Part shown: positions 36,444 through 45,376 of the stretch, in pieces | Layout: every line of letters begins with the position of its first letter | Position numbering within the stretch: the stretch's first letter is position 1 | Notes under the pieces: model-generated | Seen by the model: only the letters and a program-made list of their open reading frames with translations | What the model was told of the DNA's origin: nothing | The model's database searches: none | Source: Bacillota bacterium | GTDB lineage: Bacteria; Bacillota; Clostridia; Acetivibrionales; DSM-1351 | Assembly: GCA_023416275.1 (NCBI GenBank) | Contig: JAEZIB010000038.1 | Coordinates: forward strand, 22,448-86,447 | Reading direction: 5' to 3' | Length of the DNA stretch: 64,000 bases | Position numbers and translations under genes: made by a program

Positions 36444-37013
36444 TTGGAAGTTTCAGATTTAAGTATATTAACAGAATATAGAAAGAATAATAGAAAAGGC
36501 CTGGAACTGATATATGACAGATATAGAAAATATGTCTACACCATAGCATTTCACTATTCTGGGAACAAGGAAGATGCGCTGGATATAACACAGGAGGTTT
36601 TTATTTCTGTTTTTAAGGCAATGGGTGGTTTTAAAGAGCAATACTCGATACTACCTTGGATAAAAAAGATTACAGTTAATAAATGTCTGAATTTTTTAAG
36701 AAGCAAGAAGGAAAACGTCTCCCTTAATGAAGCTACAGACACTGGCGACGAGCTGCAAAACATTATCAGCTCAAATGAGTTAATAGAAAATACTGTAGTG
36801 TGCAAGGATACTAAAAAAGCTCTTGAGGAAGCTATACAAAAACTCCCTGATAGGGAAAGAATGGCTGTTTTATTAAGGCATATGAAACAGATGAAGTACG
36901 ATGAGATAGCAAGTACAATGAAGCTGCCTTCGGGGACAGTTAAAACATTAATACATAAGGGCAGAAAATCAATTAAGCAATATTTAGCTTTACAGGGAGT
37001 TTGGGAGGTATAA
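36444..37013 (+). CDS. ECF-type RNA polymerase sigma factor
   Basis: 189 residues from a TTG at 36444, 8 bases after GGGGTGG; the GTG at 36432 lies inside that ribosome binding site. Region 2: LIYDRYRKYVYTIAFHYSGN...DALDITQEVFISVFKAM; region 4: ALEEAIQKLPDRERMAVLLRHM...YDEIASTMKLPSGTVKTLIHKGRKSI. Its partner anti-sigma gene follows by 4 bases. The regulated genes and the signal are unknown; autoregulation is usual. Confidence 0.93.
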   Translation: MEVSDLSILTEYRKNNRKGLELIYDRYRKYVYTIAFHYSGNKEDALDITQEVFISVFKAMGGFKEQYSILPWIKKITVNKCLNFLRSKKENVSLNEATDTGDELQNIISSNELIENTVVCKDTKKALEEAIQKLPDRERMAVLLRHMKQMKYDEIASTMKLPSGTVKTLIHKGRKSIKQYLALQGVWEV

Positions 37014-37017
37014 CAAA

Positions 37018-37434
37018 ATGAGCTGCGACAAAATAGATGCTTTATTACTGCAGGATTACTTAGAGGAAACAATTGACCCATTGGAAAAAATGTTTGTTGA
37101 GAGTCATTTAAGCATATGTAAGGAATGCAGGCGAGAGTTAACGGAACTTAAACTAATGTTTTGGGATTTAAATAACAAGAGCAATTATGCACTTGAATAT
37201 CCTGAGGAATTAGATAGTCTCAAAACAGATTTAATTGATAATTTCTTAGGTGAGGATACTAAAATTAGTGTAAAAAAGGTTGTTAATATGCAAGTTGATA
37301 CTATAAAAATATCTAGTAAGTTTTTGGAGTATGTACCTGGGGCAAAACAAACTCCAAAAGTTCTCAAAAAGGCATCAAAAGGATTGGCTAAAGGAGTTGC
37401 AAAGGGTGTCAAGAGAATGTTGAAGGCAAAATAG
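37018..37434 (+). CDS. anti-sigma factor with zinc-binding ZAS domain
   Basis: 138 residues. N-terminal HxxxCxxC signature in ESHLSICKECRREL (residues ~23-36), with the upstream Cys-containing MSCDKIDALLLQDYL. Unlike the typical anti-sigma, no membrane helix follows; the tail is basic and Ala/Gly/Lys-rich (KKASKGLAKGVAKGVKRMLKAK). Therefore a cytosolic regulator is likely. Its stop TAG is the first codon of a family-2 repeat end. Co-transcribed with the sigma gene. Confidence 0.85.
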   Translation: MSCDKIDALLLQDYLEETIDPLEKMFVESHLSICKECRRELTELKLMFWDLNNKSNYALEYPEELDSLKTDLIDNFLGEDTKISVKKVVNMQVDTIKISSKFLEYVPGAKQTPKVLKKASKGLAKGVAKGVKRMLKAK

Positions 37435-37475
37435 CTCGAAAGTATAGTTGGTGCTTACATGGTGCACTTTCGAGC
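37432..37475 (+). repeat. repeat family 2, left-end fragment forming a terminator
   Basis: TAGCTCGAAAGT...ACTTTCGAGC: stem GCTCGAAAGT (37435-37444) with ACTTTCGAGC (37466-37475). Other copies have GCTCGAAAAC/GTTTTCGAGC, so two adjacent pairs changed on both sides. The TAG is the anti-sigma stop codon. No right end follows. Confidence 0.75.
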
Positions 37476-37577
37476 TTGTTACTACACCTAATATTACAAG
37501 GCCTTTGAGCAGTAAAGACAATTGCCCATAGTAATAATGATTGCGAGACTATTCAATAAATTTAATTGGAGGCAACA

Positions 37578-38291
37578 ATGTTTGTTCTATATATGATAGG
37601 AATGATTTTTTTATACATATTGCTTACTCTGTTAATAGTACTTTTTATAGTGCTTTCAGCAGTGTTGCTTATTCCATTTAAATATTATTTGGACGGAGAA
37701 AAATTCGGGAGTACAATGGTTGAGGGCACAGTTTCATGGCTGTTTGGTGGTGTTGAAATGAGGTTCAATTACCTTACAGAAAAAGGGCTTAACACAAAGC
37801 TTAACTTATTGGGTTTTGAAATAAATCCCGATAGTAACAAGAAATCTAGTGACAAGGTAGACAAGAAAGAAGAGGAAGCCGTAAAAAAGAAAAAGGAGAA
37901 GCCGCCCTACAGTTATTTTACACAAGAAGTAATAAAAAAAGGATTAGAAGGTATTTTGAAATTACTAAACCATTGCAAGCCCAGACAATTTCATTTACAA
38001 GCTAAAGTGGGTGTTGATGACCCCATGTATACAGGCTTATTGTATGGAATAAAAGGTGCTGGCTTTGCAATTTTAGATAAATATAATATAAGTCTTCAGC
38101 CTACATTTGAGGATGAGGTACTAGAAGGAAGCTTCATAATTGGAGGAAGTATACGCATAGGCTATCTATTACTAGTTGCGATAGAATTTGTGTTTACAAA
38201 ACCATTTAGAAGCATATTGCTTAAAAATATTAAATTAAAAATAAAAAGGAGCTTAAAAACATGGCGAATTTCAATTGCAACGAAAGCATGA
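37578..38291 (+). CDS. DUF2953 membrane protein (YtfI-like)
   Basis: 237 residues from the ATG at 37578 (GGAGG at 37568). One N-terminal membrane helix (~1-28), then a charged linker (DKKEEEAVKKKKEKPP, ~100-115) and the conserved LKLLNHCKPRQFHLQAKVGVDDPMYTGLLYGI region of DUF2953. In B. subtilis ytfI is next to ytfJ, as here. Genes overlap by 31 bases. Probably a sporulation or germination-related membrane protein; biochemical role unknown. Confidence 0.88.
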   Translation: MFVLYMIGMIFLYILLTLLIVLFIVLSAVLLIPFKYYLDGEKFGSTMVEGTVSWLFGGVEMRFNYLTEKGLNTKLNLLGFEINPDSNKKSSDKVDKKEEEAVKKKKEKPPYSYFTQEVIKKGLEGILKLLNHCKPRQFHLQAKVGVDDPMYTGLLYGIKGAGFAILDKYNISLQPTFEDEVLEGSFIIGGSIRIGYLLLVAIEFVFTKPFRSILLKNIKLKIKRSLKTWRISIATKA

Positions 38292-38644
38292 ATGTAATTT
38301 TTGAAAAATTGGAAAATTTCTTAAAAACAAAAACTGTAGTAGGTGAACCAATGAAGATTGGCGAAACTACAATTGTACCTTTCATTAACATTTCATTTGG
38401 ATTGGGAGTTGGTGGCGGAAACGGAACTGATGAAAAAGGAAACAACGGAGATGGCGGTGGCAGCGGTATCGGTGCAAAGGTAGCTCCAACAGCAGTGTTG
38501 ATTATTAAAGATGATAAGGTTGAATTGCTTCCAATAAAGAAAAGTGGAGGGCTTGATAAGCTGCTTGACATGGTTCCTGGAATTATTGAAAAAATAAATG
38601 AAAAAAAGGAAGAAAAAAATATTGGGGAAAAAGTAGAAGAGTAA
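38261..38644 (+). CDS. ytfJ: spore protein GerW/YtfJ
   Basis: 127 residues. SMNVIFEKLENFLKTKTVVGEPMKIGETTIVPFI at the start and the Gly-rich GLGVGGGNGTDEKG...GGGSGIGAKVAPTAVLII core are characteristic of YtfJ/GerW. In B. subtilis it is needed for full germination response. The C-terminal 25 residues are Lys/Glu-rich. AAGGAGC sits inside the upstream gene. A strong terminator follows. Confidence 0.95.
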   Translation: MANFNCNESMNVIFEKLENFLKTKTVVGEPMKIGETTIVPFINISFGLGVGGGNGTDEKGNNGDGGGSGIGAKVAPTAVLIIKDDKVELLPIKKSGGLDKLLDMVPGIIEKINEKKEEKNIGEKVEE

Positions 38645-38660
38645 TTCTGCTAGGCTATAA

Positions 38661-38695
38661 AAGGACACATTGAAGAAATTCAATGTGTCCTTTTT
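38661..38695 (+). terminator. intrinsic terminator of the ytfI-ytfJ operon
   Basis: AAGGACACATTGAA (38661-38674) and TTCAATGTGTCCTT (38679-38692) form a perfect 14-bp stem with a GAAA loop and a T-tract. Confidence 0.92.
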
Positions 38696-38949
38696 GGAGG
38701 TTTAAGCACTATATTTAATTGAATAATACACCACGATTGCTTATTTCTATGATTGAGTAGTCTTTTATAAGGGTACTATACTTACAATACTAAAAAATAT
38801 CCAAATGAGAATATAGTTTCGGCATGAGATTTAAAAGTAGAAGTAAAACTATATTAAACTACTCAATTTTTCCAGTTGAAGATTGTAGTGTTCTACTTAT
38901 CAATTGAAAGTTGAGTAAAATACCTTTAAATAAGAAAGGAAATTACACA

Positions 38950-39825
38950 ATGCAAACATTAAGGAAAATTATTAAAATATCTAAAGGAATATCTGCTGTT
39001 GATGGTGCAGGAGTTAAGCTTGTACGTGTAATTGGTTTTAACGACACAAAGGATTATGACCCTTTTTTGATGTTGGACGCTTTTGATTCAGTAAATGCTG
39101 AAGATTATACAAAGGGCTTCCCGTGGCATCCCCATAGGGGCATTGAAACAATAACATATTTAATTAATGGGAACATAGAGCATGGCGATAGTCTTGGCAA
39201 TAGCGGGAGCATACTAGATGGGGACTGTCAGTGGATGACCGCTGGATCAGGTATAATACATCAGGAGATGCCAAAAGCAAGCAATCGTATGTTAGGTGCA
39301 CAGCTGTGGTTGAACCTGCCTGCAAAAGATAAAATGGTGCAACCTAGCTATAATGATATAAAATCAGAAAATGTTCCGATAGTTGATGAAAATGGTGCAA
39401 AGGTTCATATAATTGCAGGAGAATATTTAGGACAAAAAGGAGCTTTTGGGGGCAAATACATTAATGCAACCTATCTGGATGTGGAATTATCAGCTAATCA
39501 GGAATGGTCTTTTATAAATGATTCTGAAAATACCTTATTCATCTATATTTTTGTTGGAAAAGCGATATTTGACCCGCAACAGAATACAGATAATTCAGCG
39601 GACTTAATTGATGAAAAACAAGCAGTATTGTTTGGGCAGGGTGAAAAGTTTTGGATTAAGGCAGCCCATAAAGATATGCGCTTTATACTATTGTCGGCAA
39701 AACCTATAAAAGAATCTATTGCTTGGGGTGGACCTATTGTAATGAACACAAAGGAAGAACTGGATTTGGCTTTTCTAGAGCTAGAAAACAAAACATTTAT
39801 AAAACATGGAATAGATAATAGATAA
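38950..39825 (+). CDS. pirin family protein
   Basis: 291 residues from the ATG at 38950 (AAAGGA upstream). Two cupin-type domains. The N-terminal metal site is visible: FPWHPHRGIETITYLINGNIEHGD and SGIIHQEMP (His-His-His-Glu). Pirins bind iron or another metal; some oxidise quercetin, others act in regulation. Substrate unknown. Monocistronic, in front of the histidine cluster. Confidence 0.93.
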   Translation: MQTLRKIIKISKGISAVDGAGVKLVRVIGFNDTKDYDPFLMLDAFDSVNAEDYTKGFPWHPHRGIETITYLINGNIEHGDSLGNSGSILDGDCQWMTAGSGIIHQEMPKASNRMLGAQLWLNLPAKDKMVQPSYNDIKSENVPIVDENGAKVHIIAGEYLGQKGAFGGKYINATYLDVELSANQEWSFINDSENTLFIYIFVGKAIFDPQQNTDNSADLIDEKQAVLFGQGEKFWIKAAHKDMRFILLSAKPIKESIAWGGPIVMNTKEELDLAFLELENKTFIKHGIDNR

Positions 39826-39995
39826 TATCATTATTTGTATTTCAAATATTACTTCTAAGAGAAACATTTGTATCTAATAAACAGCAGCTCTTCAATGTTT
39901 AATTTGCAGGGTTTATTAAGTTTGCGTAAAATTCAGACGTAACAAAGTTACTATTCAGGACTATTCGTAATCTACATTTTTATCCAAAAATACAC

Positions 39996-40024
39996 TTGAC
40001 TCTCATTTAAAAATAAAATATAAT
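39996..40024 (+). promoter_or_regulatory. sigma-A promoter of the histidine cluster
   Basis: TTGACT at 39996-40001, 17-base spacer, TATAAT at 40019-40024. Transcription would start near 40031, giving a ~255-base leader that ends in a family-2 repeat. I saw no T-box motif in this leader. Confidence 0.7.
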
Positions 40025-40116
40025 TATTGTAATTTATTAATTTAGCACTTTACTACTTTATTAAGGTAAAGTTAATGTAAGGAATAAAACCAGCACTAAT
40101 TTTACTAAAAATAAGA

Positions 40117-40284
40117 TAGTACGAAAACTCAAAATAAAGTTTGTGCGAACATGGTTCTTTTTAGAGCCACAGATACCACAATTGGCTTTTGATGGTGTGT
40201 TTGGAGGGGGAGCTGTCAAAAGCTTGCGTACCACAATGAGTTCTTTACTAAATATTTTTGCCCAAGGTGGGCGTGGAGGTTATT
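40117..40284 (+). repeat. repeat family 2, copy upstream of hisZ
   Basis: Begins TAGTACGAAAACTCAAAA, has AAGTTTGTGCGAACATGG and CTTTTTAGAGC, and ends GCCCAAGGTGGGCGTGGAGG, immediately before the hisZ ATG. The second hairpin is diverged. Confidence 0.75.
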
Positions 40285-41541
40285 ATGTCAAAGTGGAAAA
40301 TATATACGCCAGATGGTGTACAGGATATTTTGTTTGATGAATGTTATGCAAAAAGAGAATTGGAAAGTAAAATTCGCAGCACATTTAGAGCCTATGGCTA
40401 TTATGAAATAGAAACTCCCACGATAGAGTTTTTTGATGTATTTTCTTCAGAAGTAGAGCACTTTCCGCAGGAATCAATGGTTAAATTTTTTGATCAAAAG
40501 GGAAGGATTCTTGTATTAAGACCTGATATAACAGTCCCTGTAGCTAGAGTTACAGCAACTAAAAATCGTGATGTAAAGCTGCCTATTAAATATTCATATA
40601 TAGGAAATGTTTTTAGATTTAATGAAGTTGGCGGAGGTCGTCAAAATGAATTTACACAGGCTGGCGTTGAGCTTTTGGGTGATTATTCCTCTGAGAGCGA
40701 TGCAGAGATAATAGCAATTGCCATAAATGTACTTAAGGCTGCAGGCTTAGAGAAATTTCAGATTGATATAGGTCAGGTTGAATTCTTTAAAGGCTTGGCA
40801 GAAGAGGCTGGCTTTACTAATGAAGATACCATTAAAATATCAAAACTCATTGATAGAAAAGATATTGTTGGAGTAGAGCAAATAGCAAATAGCTACGATA
40901 TGAGTGAACAACTCCGAAAGCTTATTATGAGGCTTCCTGGGTTATTTGGTTCAATCGAGGTTATAGAAGAACTAAAGAAAACAACAAAGAATAGCAGAAG
41001 CTTGGCTGCTTTGGAGAATATTGAAGAGGTAATAGGGATACTTGGCGATTATGGCTTGACGAAGTATATTTCTGTTGATTTTGGAATGCTAAAAGGTCTT
41101 AATTACGACACAGGTATATTATTCAGAGGCTTTACACATGGGGTAGGCTTTCCGATACTTTCTGGTGGCAGATATGATAGCTTGACCTCCAGCTTTGGAA
41201 GAGATTGCCCTGCTACAGGGTTTTCATTAGGAATAAATATGTTAATGACAGCACTTGAGAAGACACAAATGACGTTTGATAAGCCAAGTGTGGATTCGGT
41301 GATATGCTATAAAAAAGCCAATAGAAAAAATGCAATTGAGATAGCAGAAGCCCTTAGAAAGCAGGCAATGAATATTGAAACCTTCGTACTGACAGAAGAA
41401 ATTGAGCAGGGCATAAGTTATGCTCAGTCAAAACAAATAGGTGGCGTTATATATATTGAAGACAGCGGAAAAATTACTATTTATGATATAGTTAACAACA
41501 CTACGAAACAAACCAGTTATAATGAACTGCTTAACAAGTAA
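40285..41541 (+). CDS. hisZ: ATP phosphoribosyltransferase regulatory subunit
   Basis: 418 residues from the ATG at 40285; upstream in-frame codons belong to the repeat leader. A catalytically silent HisRS-like protein (IYTPDGVQDILFDE, LRPDITVPVARV, RQNEFTQAGVELLG, GGRYDSL) that binds the short-form HisG to make an active, histidine-inhibited complex. Length and lack of an anticodon-binding domain fit HisZ rather than HisRS. First gene of the histidine cluster. Confidence 0.95.
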   Translation: MSKWKIYTPDGVQDILFDECYAKRELESKIRSTFRAYGYYEIETPTIEFFDVFSSEVEHFPQESMVKFFDQKGRILVLRPDITVPVARVTATKNRDVKLPIKYSYIGNVFRFNEVGGGRQNEFTQAGVELLGDYSSESDAEIIAIAINVLKAAGLEKFQIDIGQVEFFKGLAEEAGFTNEDTIKISKLIDRKDIVGVEQIANSYDMSEQLRKLIMRLPGLFGSIEVIEELKKTTKNSRSLAALENIEEVIGILGDYGLTKYISVDFGMLKGLNYDTGILFRGFTHGVGFPILSGGRYDSLTSSFGRDCPATGFSLGINMLMTALEKTQMTFDKPSVDSVICYKKANRKNAIEIAEALRKQAMNIETFVLTEEIEQGISYAQSKQIGGVIYIEDSGKITIYDIVNNTTKQTSYNELLNK

Positions 41542-41556
41542 GCAAGCTTTTATTTG

Positions 41557-41591
<35 letters not shown>

Positions 41592-41617
41592 AGTTGTAGA
41601 TTAACAGCTATTCAAAC

Positions 41618-41639
41618 AACCTATAGCTAGCTATAGGTT
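41618..41639. promoter_or_regulatory. 22-bp perfect palindrome
   Basis: AACCTATAGCT joined directly to AGCTATAGGTT, with no loop and no T-tract. Could be an operator or cruciform site between hisZ and hisG. Confidence 0.45.
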
Positions 41640-41844
41640 CGAGTAAAATTATAACTTAAAGTTGATAGCTATATTATAGAAATATTAATAGTATTACATG
41701 AGTAGTTAAAGTTTCGTTAACGATATAGATAAAAAGAGATGTCCATACAGATACTTTAATGGAGATTGCTAAAATAACGGCATAGACATATTTATTGAAA
41801 TTTAAGGGTTAAGAGATAGATAACTAAATTGGAGGTTAACATTT

Positions 41845-42492
41845 ATGAGATATTTGACAATTGCACTTTCAAAGGGAAGGCTTACAGATGTGGCAATGGA
41901 ATTATTTGAAGGAGTAGGAATTGACTGCTCTGAGCTAAAGTCCTCAACAAGAAAGCTGATACTTTCAGATGAAAAAAATAAAATTAAGTTCTTTCTGGCA
42001 AAGCCTGCTGATGTTCCTACATATGTTGAATATGGAGCTGCTGATATAGGAATTGTGGGAAAAGATACTATTCTAGAAGAAGGCAGAAACCTATATGAAG
42101 TGCTGGATTTGGGTTTTGCGGCTTGCAGAATGTGTCTAGCAGGACCTAAAGAGCTAGAAGGTAAGATAGAAGAGTTAAATATAAAAAGAGTTGGAACTAA
42201 ATATCCCAATATAGCAAGAAATTATTTCGAGAAAACAAGAAGAGAAAGTGTAGAGATAATTAAGCTCAATGGTTCTGTTGAGCTTGCTCCATTGGTAGGC
42301 TTAGCTGAGGTCATTGTAGACCTTGTTGAAAGTGGACGTACATTAAAAGAAAATGGCTTGGTAGTATTAGATACAATTGCTGATATTAGTGCTAGAATGA
42401 TTGTAAACAGAGTTAGTATGAAAATGGAGAATGAACGTATTCAAAGAATAGTAAATGGCGTAGCTGAACAGCTACAAAACTTGAAAGCTTAA
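41845..42492 (+). CDS. hisG: ATP phosphoribosyltransferase, short form
   Basis: First step of histidine synthesis, ATP + PRPP. 215 residues, i.e. the short HisG lacking the C-terminal regulatory domain, consistent with hisZ upstream. Motifs: LTIALSKGRLTDVAMELFEG, ADIGIVGKDTI, and GLAEVIVDLVESGRTLKENGL (PRPP binding). SD GGAGG. A 300-bp gap from hisZ contains a trinucleotide tract and a palindrome but no recognisable T-box. Confidence 0.97.
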   Translation: MRYLTIALSKGRLTDVAMELFEGVGIDCSELKSSTRKLILSDEKNKIKFFLAKPADVPTYVEYGAADIGIVGKDTILEEGRNLYEVLDLGFAACRMCLAGPKELEGKIEELNIKRVGTKYPNIARNYFEKTRRESVEIIKLNGSVELAPLVGLAEVIVDLVESGRTLKENGLVVLDTIADISARMIVNRVSMKMENERIQRIVNGVAEQLQNLKA

Positions 42493-42515
42493 TTAAGCAG
42501 AGGATCTCCATTGAT

Positions 42516-42562
42516 TGTTTCACTTTTATTTTGTGCCCCAATGTGGGGTGTGGGAGGATAGT
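42516..42562 (+). repeat. repeat family 2, right-end fragment upstream of hisD
   Basis: Only the last ~45 bases: TTTTGTGCCCCAATGTGGGG, then TGTGGGAGG, the hisD ribosome binding site. Confidence 0.6.
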
Positions 42563-43867
42563 ATGTTTAACATTGTAGATTTACGTAAAGACAATAACCA
42601 AGTAGCTGCAAACAACTTGTATAATAAACTAATTCAGAGAACAAAATCTTCAGATGGAGCAAGTATAATGAGTGTTGTTGCTGAAATTTTGGACAACGTG
42701 AGAAACTTGGGAGATAAAGCATTAAAAGATTATAGTAAGAAGTTTGATAAAGCTGATATTGAGGAGATTAGAGTTTCAGAGGCTGAAATAACTGCTGCCT
42801 ATGCTCTCGTTACTGCTGAATTATTAGAAACAATTAGAAAATCTAAACAAAACATCTGGAGTTTCCATGAAAAGCAACTGCAGAATAGCTGGATTAGCCC
42901 CAATGAAGATGGTTCAATGCTAGGGCAATTAGTCCGTCCAATTGAAAAGGCAGGATTATATGTTCCAGGTGGCACAGCTCCGCTAATATCCTCTGTTTTA
43001 ATGACTGCTGTTCCGGCAAAGGTTGCAGGAGTTTCAAAAATAATTATGTGTACGCCTCCGTCTAAGGATGGCAGTGTTAATCCTGCTATACTTGTTGCAG
43101 CTAGAGAGGCTGGCGTTGATGAAGTATATAGAGTGGGCGGTGCACAGGCTATTGCAGCAATGGCATATGGCACAGAGACAATACCTAAAGTGGATAAAAT
43201 ATGCGGACCCGGAAATGTGTATGTAGCTACAGCAAAAAGGTTGATATTTGGAGAATGTGATATTGATATGTTTGCTGGTCCAAGCGAAATATTGGTAATA
43301 GCTGATTCGACAGCAAAACCTGAGTACGTGGCAGCTGACCTGCTTTCTCAGGCAGAACACGATATATTGGCATCATCTGTGCTGATTACAGATGATGAAA
43401 GCCTTGTGAGTAAAGTCACTGTTCAGCTTGAAAAGCAACTGGCTAAATTGAGCAGGAAAACAATTATTGAAAAGTCATTAGAAGACTACGGATTTGCAGT
43501 TTTAGTTGACAATATCGAACAGGCTATAGAAGTGTCAAATAAAATAGCCCCAGAACACCTTGAAATATGCATAAATGAGCCTATGAGCATGTTGGGGTTA
43601 ATCAAAAATGCAGGTGCAATATTCGTTGGAAACTACTCACCAGAGCCGTTGGGAGATTATATGGCAGGCCCTAGCCATGTATTGCCTACAAGTGGAACTG
43701 CAAGATTTTCTTCACCTGTAAATGTAGACCAATTTCTAAAAAAATCTAGTTTAATATATTATAACAGACCAGCCCTCGAAAAAACTTACAAGGATATTGC
43801 AAGATTTGCGGAGGCTGAGCTGTTAGATGCACACGCTAGTGCAGTTAAAGTGAGATTTGAAGATTAG
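42563..43867 (+). CDS. hisD: histidinol dehydrogenase
   Basis: Last two oxidations, histidinol to histidine, zinc and NAD dependent. 434 residues from the ATG at 42563 (GGGAGG at 42552-42557). Motifs: EKAGLYVPGGTAPLISSVLM, GGAQAIAAMAYGTETIPKVD, GPGNVYVATAKR, LSQAEHDILASS and the HVLPTSGTARF end. Standard length. Its ORF is open further upstream but that part is repeat. Confidence 0.97.
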   Translation: MFNIVDLRKDNNQVAANNLYNKLIQRTKSSDGASIMSVVAEILDNVRNLGDKALKDYSKKFDKADIEEIRVSEAEITAAYALVTAELLETIRKSKQNIWSFHEKQLQNSWISPNEDGSMLGQLVRPIEKAGLYVPGGTAPLISSVLMTAVPAKVAGVSKIIMCTPPSKDGSVNPAILVAAREAGVDEVYRVGGAQAIAAMAYGTETIPKVDKICGPGNVYVATAKRLIFGECDIDMFAGPSEILVIADSTAKPEYVAADLLSQAEHDILASSVLITDDESLVSKVTVQLEKQLAKLSRKTIIEKSLEDYGFAVLVDNIEQAIEVSNKIAPEHLEICINEPMSMLGLIKNAGAIFVGNYSPEPLGDYMAGPSHVLPTSGTARFSSPVNVDQFLKKSSLIYYNRPALEKTYKDIARFAEAELLDAHASAVKVRFED

Positions 43868-43873
43868 ATTAAA

Positions 43874-44060
43874 TAGCTCGAAAACAAAGTTTGCGCAAGC
43901 ATCTTCGTTTTCGAGTAACAAAAATCCACAAGTGGATTTTTGACAGTGTGTATGTAAGTGGAGCTGTCAAAAAAAGTAGGCTTGAGCTTTTCGAAGTGGA
44001 ATTTCTCCACTAAAGTCTTTGCCATAATATTTAAGCCCAAATGGGGCGTGGGAGGTTAAC
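43874..44060 (+). repeat. repeat family 2, first tandem copy before hisC
   Basis: Complete: TAGCTCGAAAACAAAG start, closing GTTTTCGAG, central AAAATCCACAAGTGGATTTT hairpin, GCCCAAATGGGGC hairpin, then GTGGGAGGTTAAC where a gene start would be, but another copy starts instead. Confidence 0.88.
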
Positions 44061-44236
44061 AGCTCGAAAACAAAGTTTGAGCAAACATTCTGCGTTTTCG
44101 AGCAACAAAATCCACAAGTGGATTTTTGACGGTGTGGAGGAGGTTCAAATTGTTTATCTTAATCTCAAGAAACTGGGTCTAATCCACGAAGTCTTTACCA
44201 TAATATTTGTGCCCGAATGGGGCGTGGGAGGTTAAT
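44061..44236 (+). repeat. repeat family 2, second tandem copy before hisC
   Basis: AGCTCGAAAACAAAG... GTTTTCGAGC, the same central hairpin, GCCCGAATGGGGC and GGGAGG, 6 bases before the hisC ATG. Confidence 0.88.
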
Positions 44237-45313
44237 ATGATAGAAGAATTGATAAGACCTGAAATACGGTCTTTTACGCCATATAATGCAAATCAGCAGC
44301 CATATAGAATTAAATTAGATGCAAATGAAAGTCCATTTAATTTACCATTAGCAGTAAGAGAGAAGTTATCTGAATTTATAAAGAATGATCCCCAGCTCAA
44401 TTTATATCCCGATACCGATTCAATTCAATTAAGAAAAACTATATCAGAACACTGGAATGTAGATGCAGATGGTATAATAGTAGGAACTGGCTCTGATCAA
44501 CTTATTCAGGTAATGACAAATGTGTTTATAGGAGTTGGGGATAAGGTTATTTATCCAGTCCCTTCCTTTAGCATGTACAGGGATGCATGTTTGATTGCAG
44601 GGGGTACTCCTGTAAAATATCTGCTTAATCCTGATGAAAGCTATGAGTATTCAAAAGAAACTATCATTGAAACATATAAAAAGGAACAGCCCAAAATTAT
44701 TTATATTTGTAATCCAAACAATCCTACAGGTAATATAATGCCTATTTCGGATGTGCTAGAAGTAGTAAAATACTGCCGTGAGTCTATTGTTGTAGTTGAT
44801 GAAGCATATGCAGAGTTTTGTGATAATACGGTAATACCGTATGTTAAGGAATATGAAAATCTTTTTGTTTTGAGGACCTTCTCAAAGGCTTACGGATTGG
44901 CAGGAATCAGATGCGGATATTCAATATCCTGCAAAAAATTAGCCAATGCTGTTAATCTGGCTAGACCTCCATATAATATTAGCTCTTTATCCCAGTACAT
45001 TTCACAGCTGGTTTTATCTGATAAAGAGGAGATAAATAAAAATATTGAATATCTAATAGAACAAAGAGAGTGGATGATTGGGAAATTGGCTAAGATAAAA
45101 GGTGTAGAGGTCTATCAATCATATGCTAATTTTATACTTGTGAAAGTTGATAATTGCATTGATGTATATAATAGGCTATGTGAAAAAGGAATTTTTGTCA
45201 GAATTTTTGGCCAAGCACCTTTGCTGGCTGGATGTCTGAGGATTAGCATAGGAACAAATGAACAAAATACCATTTTTCTTGATGAACTTTCTACTATCTG
45301 TTATAATAATTAG
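44237..45313 (+). CDS. hisC: histidinol-phosphate aminotransferase
   Basis: PLP-dependent transamination of imidazole acetol phosphate. 358 residues from the ATG at 44237. Motifs: KLDANESPFNLP, GTGSDQLIQVM, YICNPNNPTGN, VVDEAYAEF and the PLP lysine in RTFSKAYGLAGIRCGY. The ribosome binding site is donated by the preceding repeat. Confidence 0.96.
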   Translation: MIEELIRPEIRSFTPYNANQQPYRIKLDANESPFNLPLAVREKLSEFIKNDPQLNLYPDTDSIQLRKTISEHWNVDADGIIVGTGSDQLIQVMTNVFIGVGDKVIYPVPSFSMYRDACLIAGGTPVKYLLNPDESYEYSKETIIETYKKEQPKIIYICNPNNPTGNIMPISDVLEVVKYCRESIVVVDEAYAEFCDNTVIPYVKEYENLFVLRTFSKAYGLAGIRCGYSISCKKLANAVNLARPPYNISSLSQYISQLVLSDKEEINKNIEYLIEQREWMIGKLAKIKGVEVYQSYANFILVKVDNCIDVYNRLCEKGIFVRIFGQAPLLAGCLRISIGTNEQNTIFLDELSTICYNN

Positions 45314-45376
45314 CGAACATTATATAAAAAAATCGAAAAAAAGTTCGACATATATATTTGGAATGGAGGGATACTA

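Noticed and set aside
39826..40284. T-box leader for the histidine cluster
   Set aside because: The conserved T-box core sequences are not present by eye.
40143..40337. 64-codon ORF upstream of hisZ and the similar one at 44041-44235
   Set aside because: Entirely within repeat family 2 sequence; chance open frame in the element.
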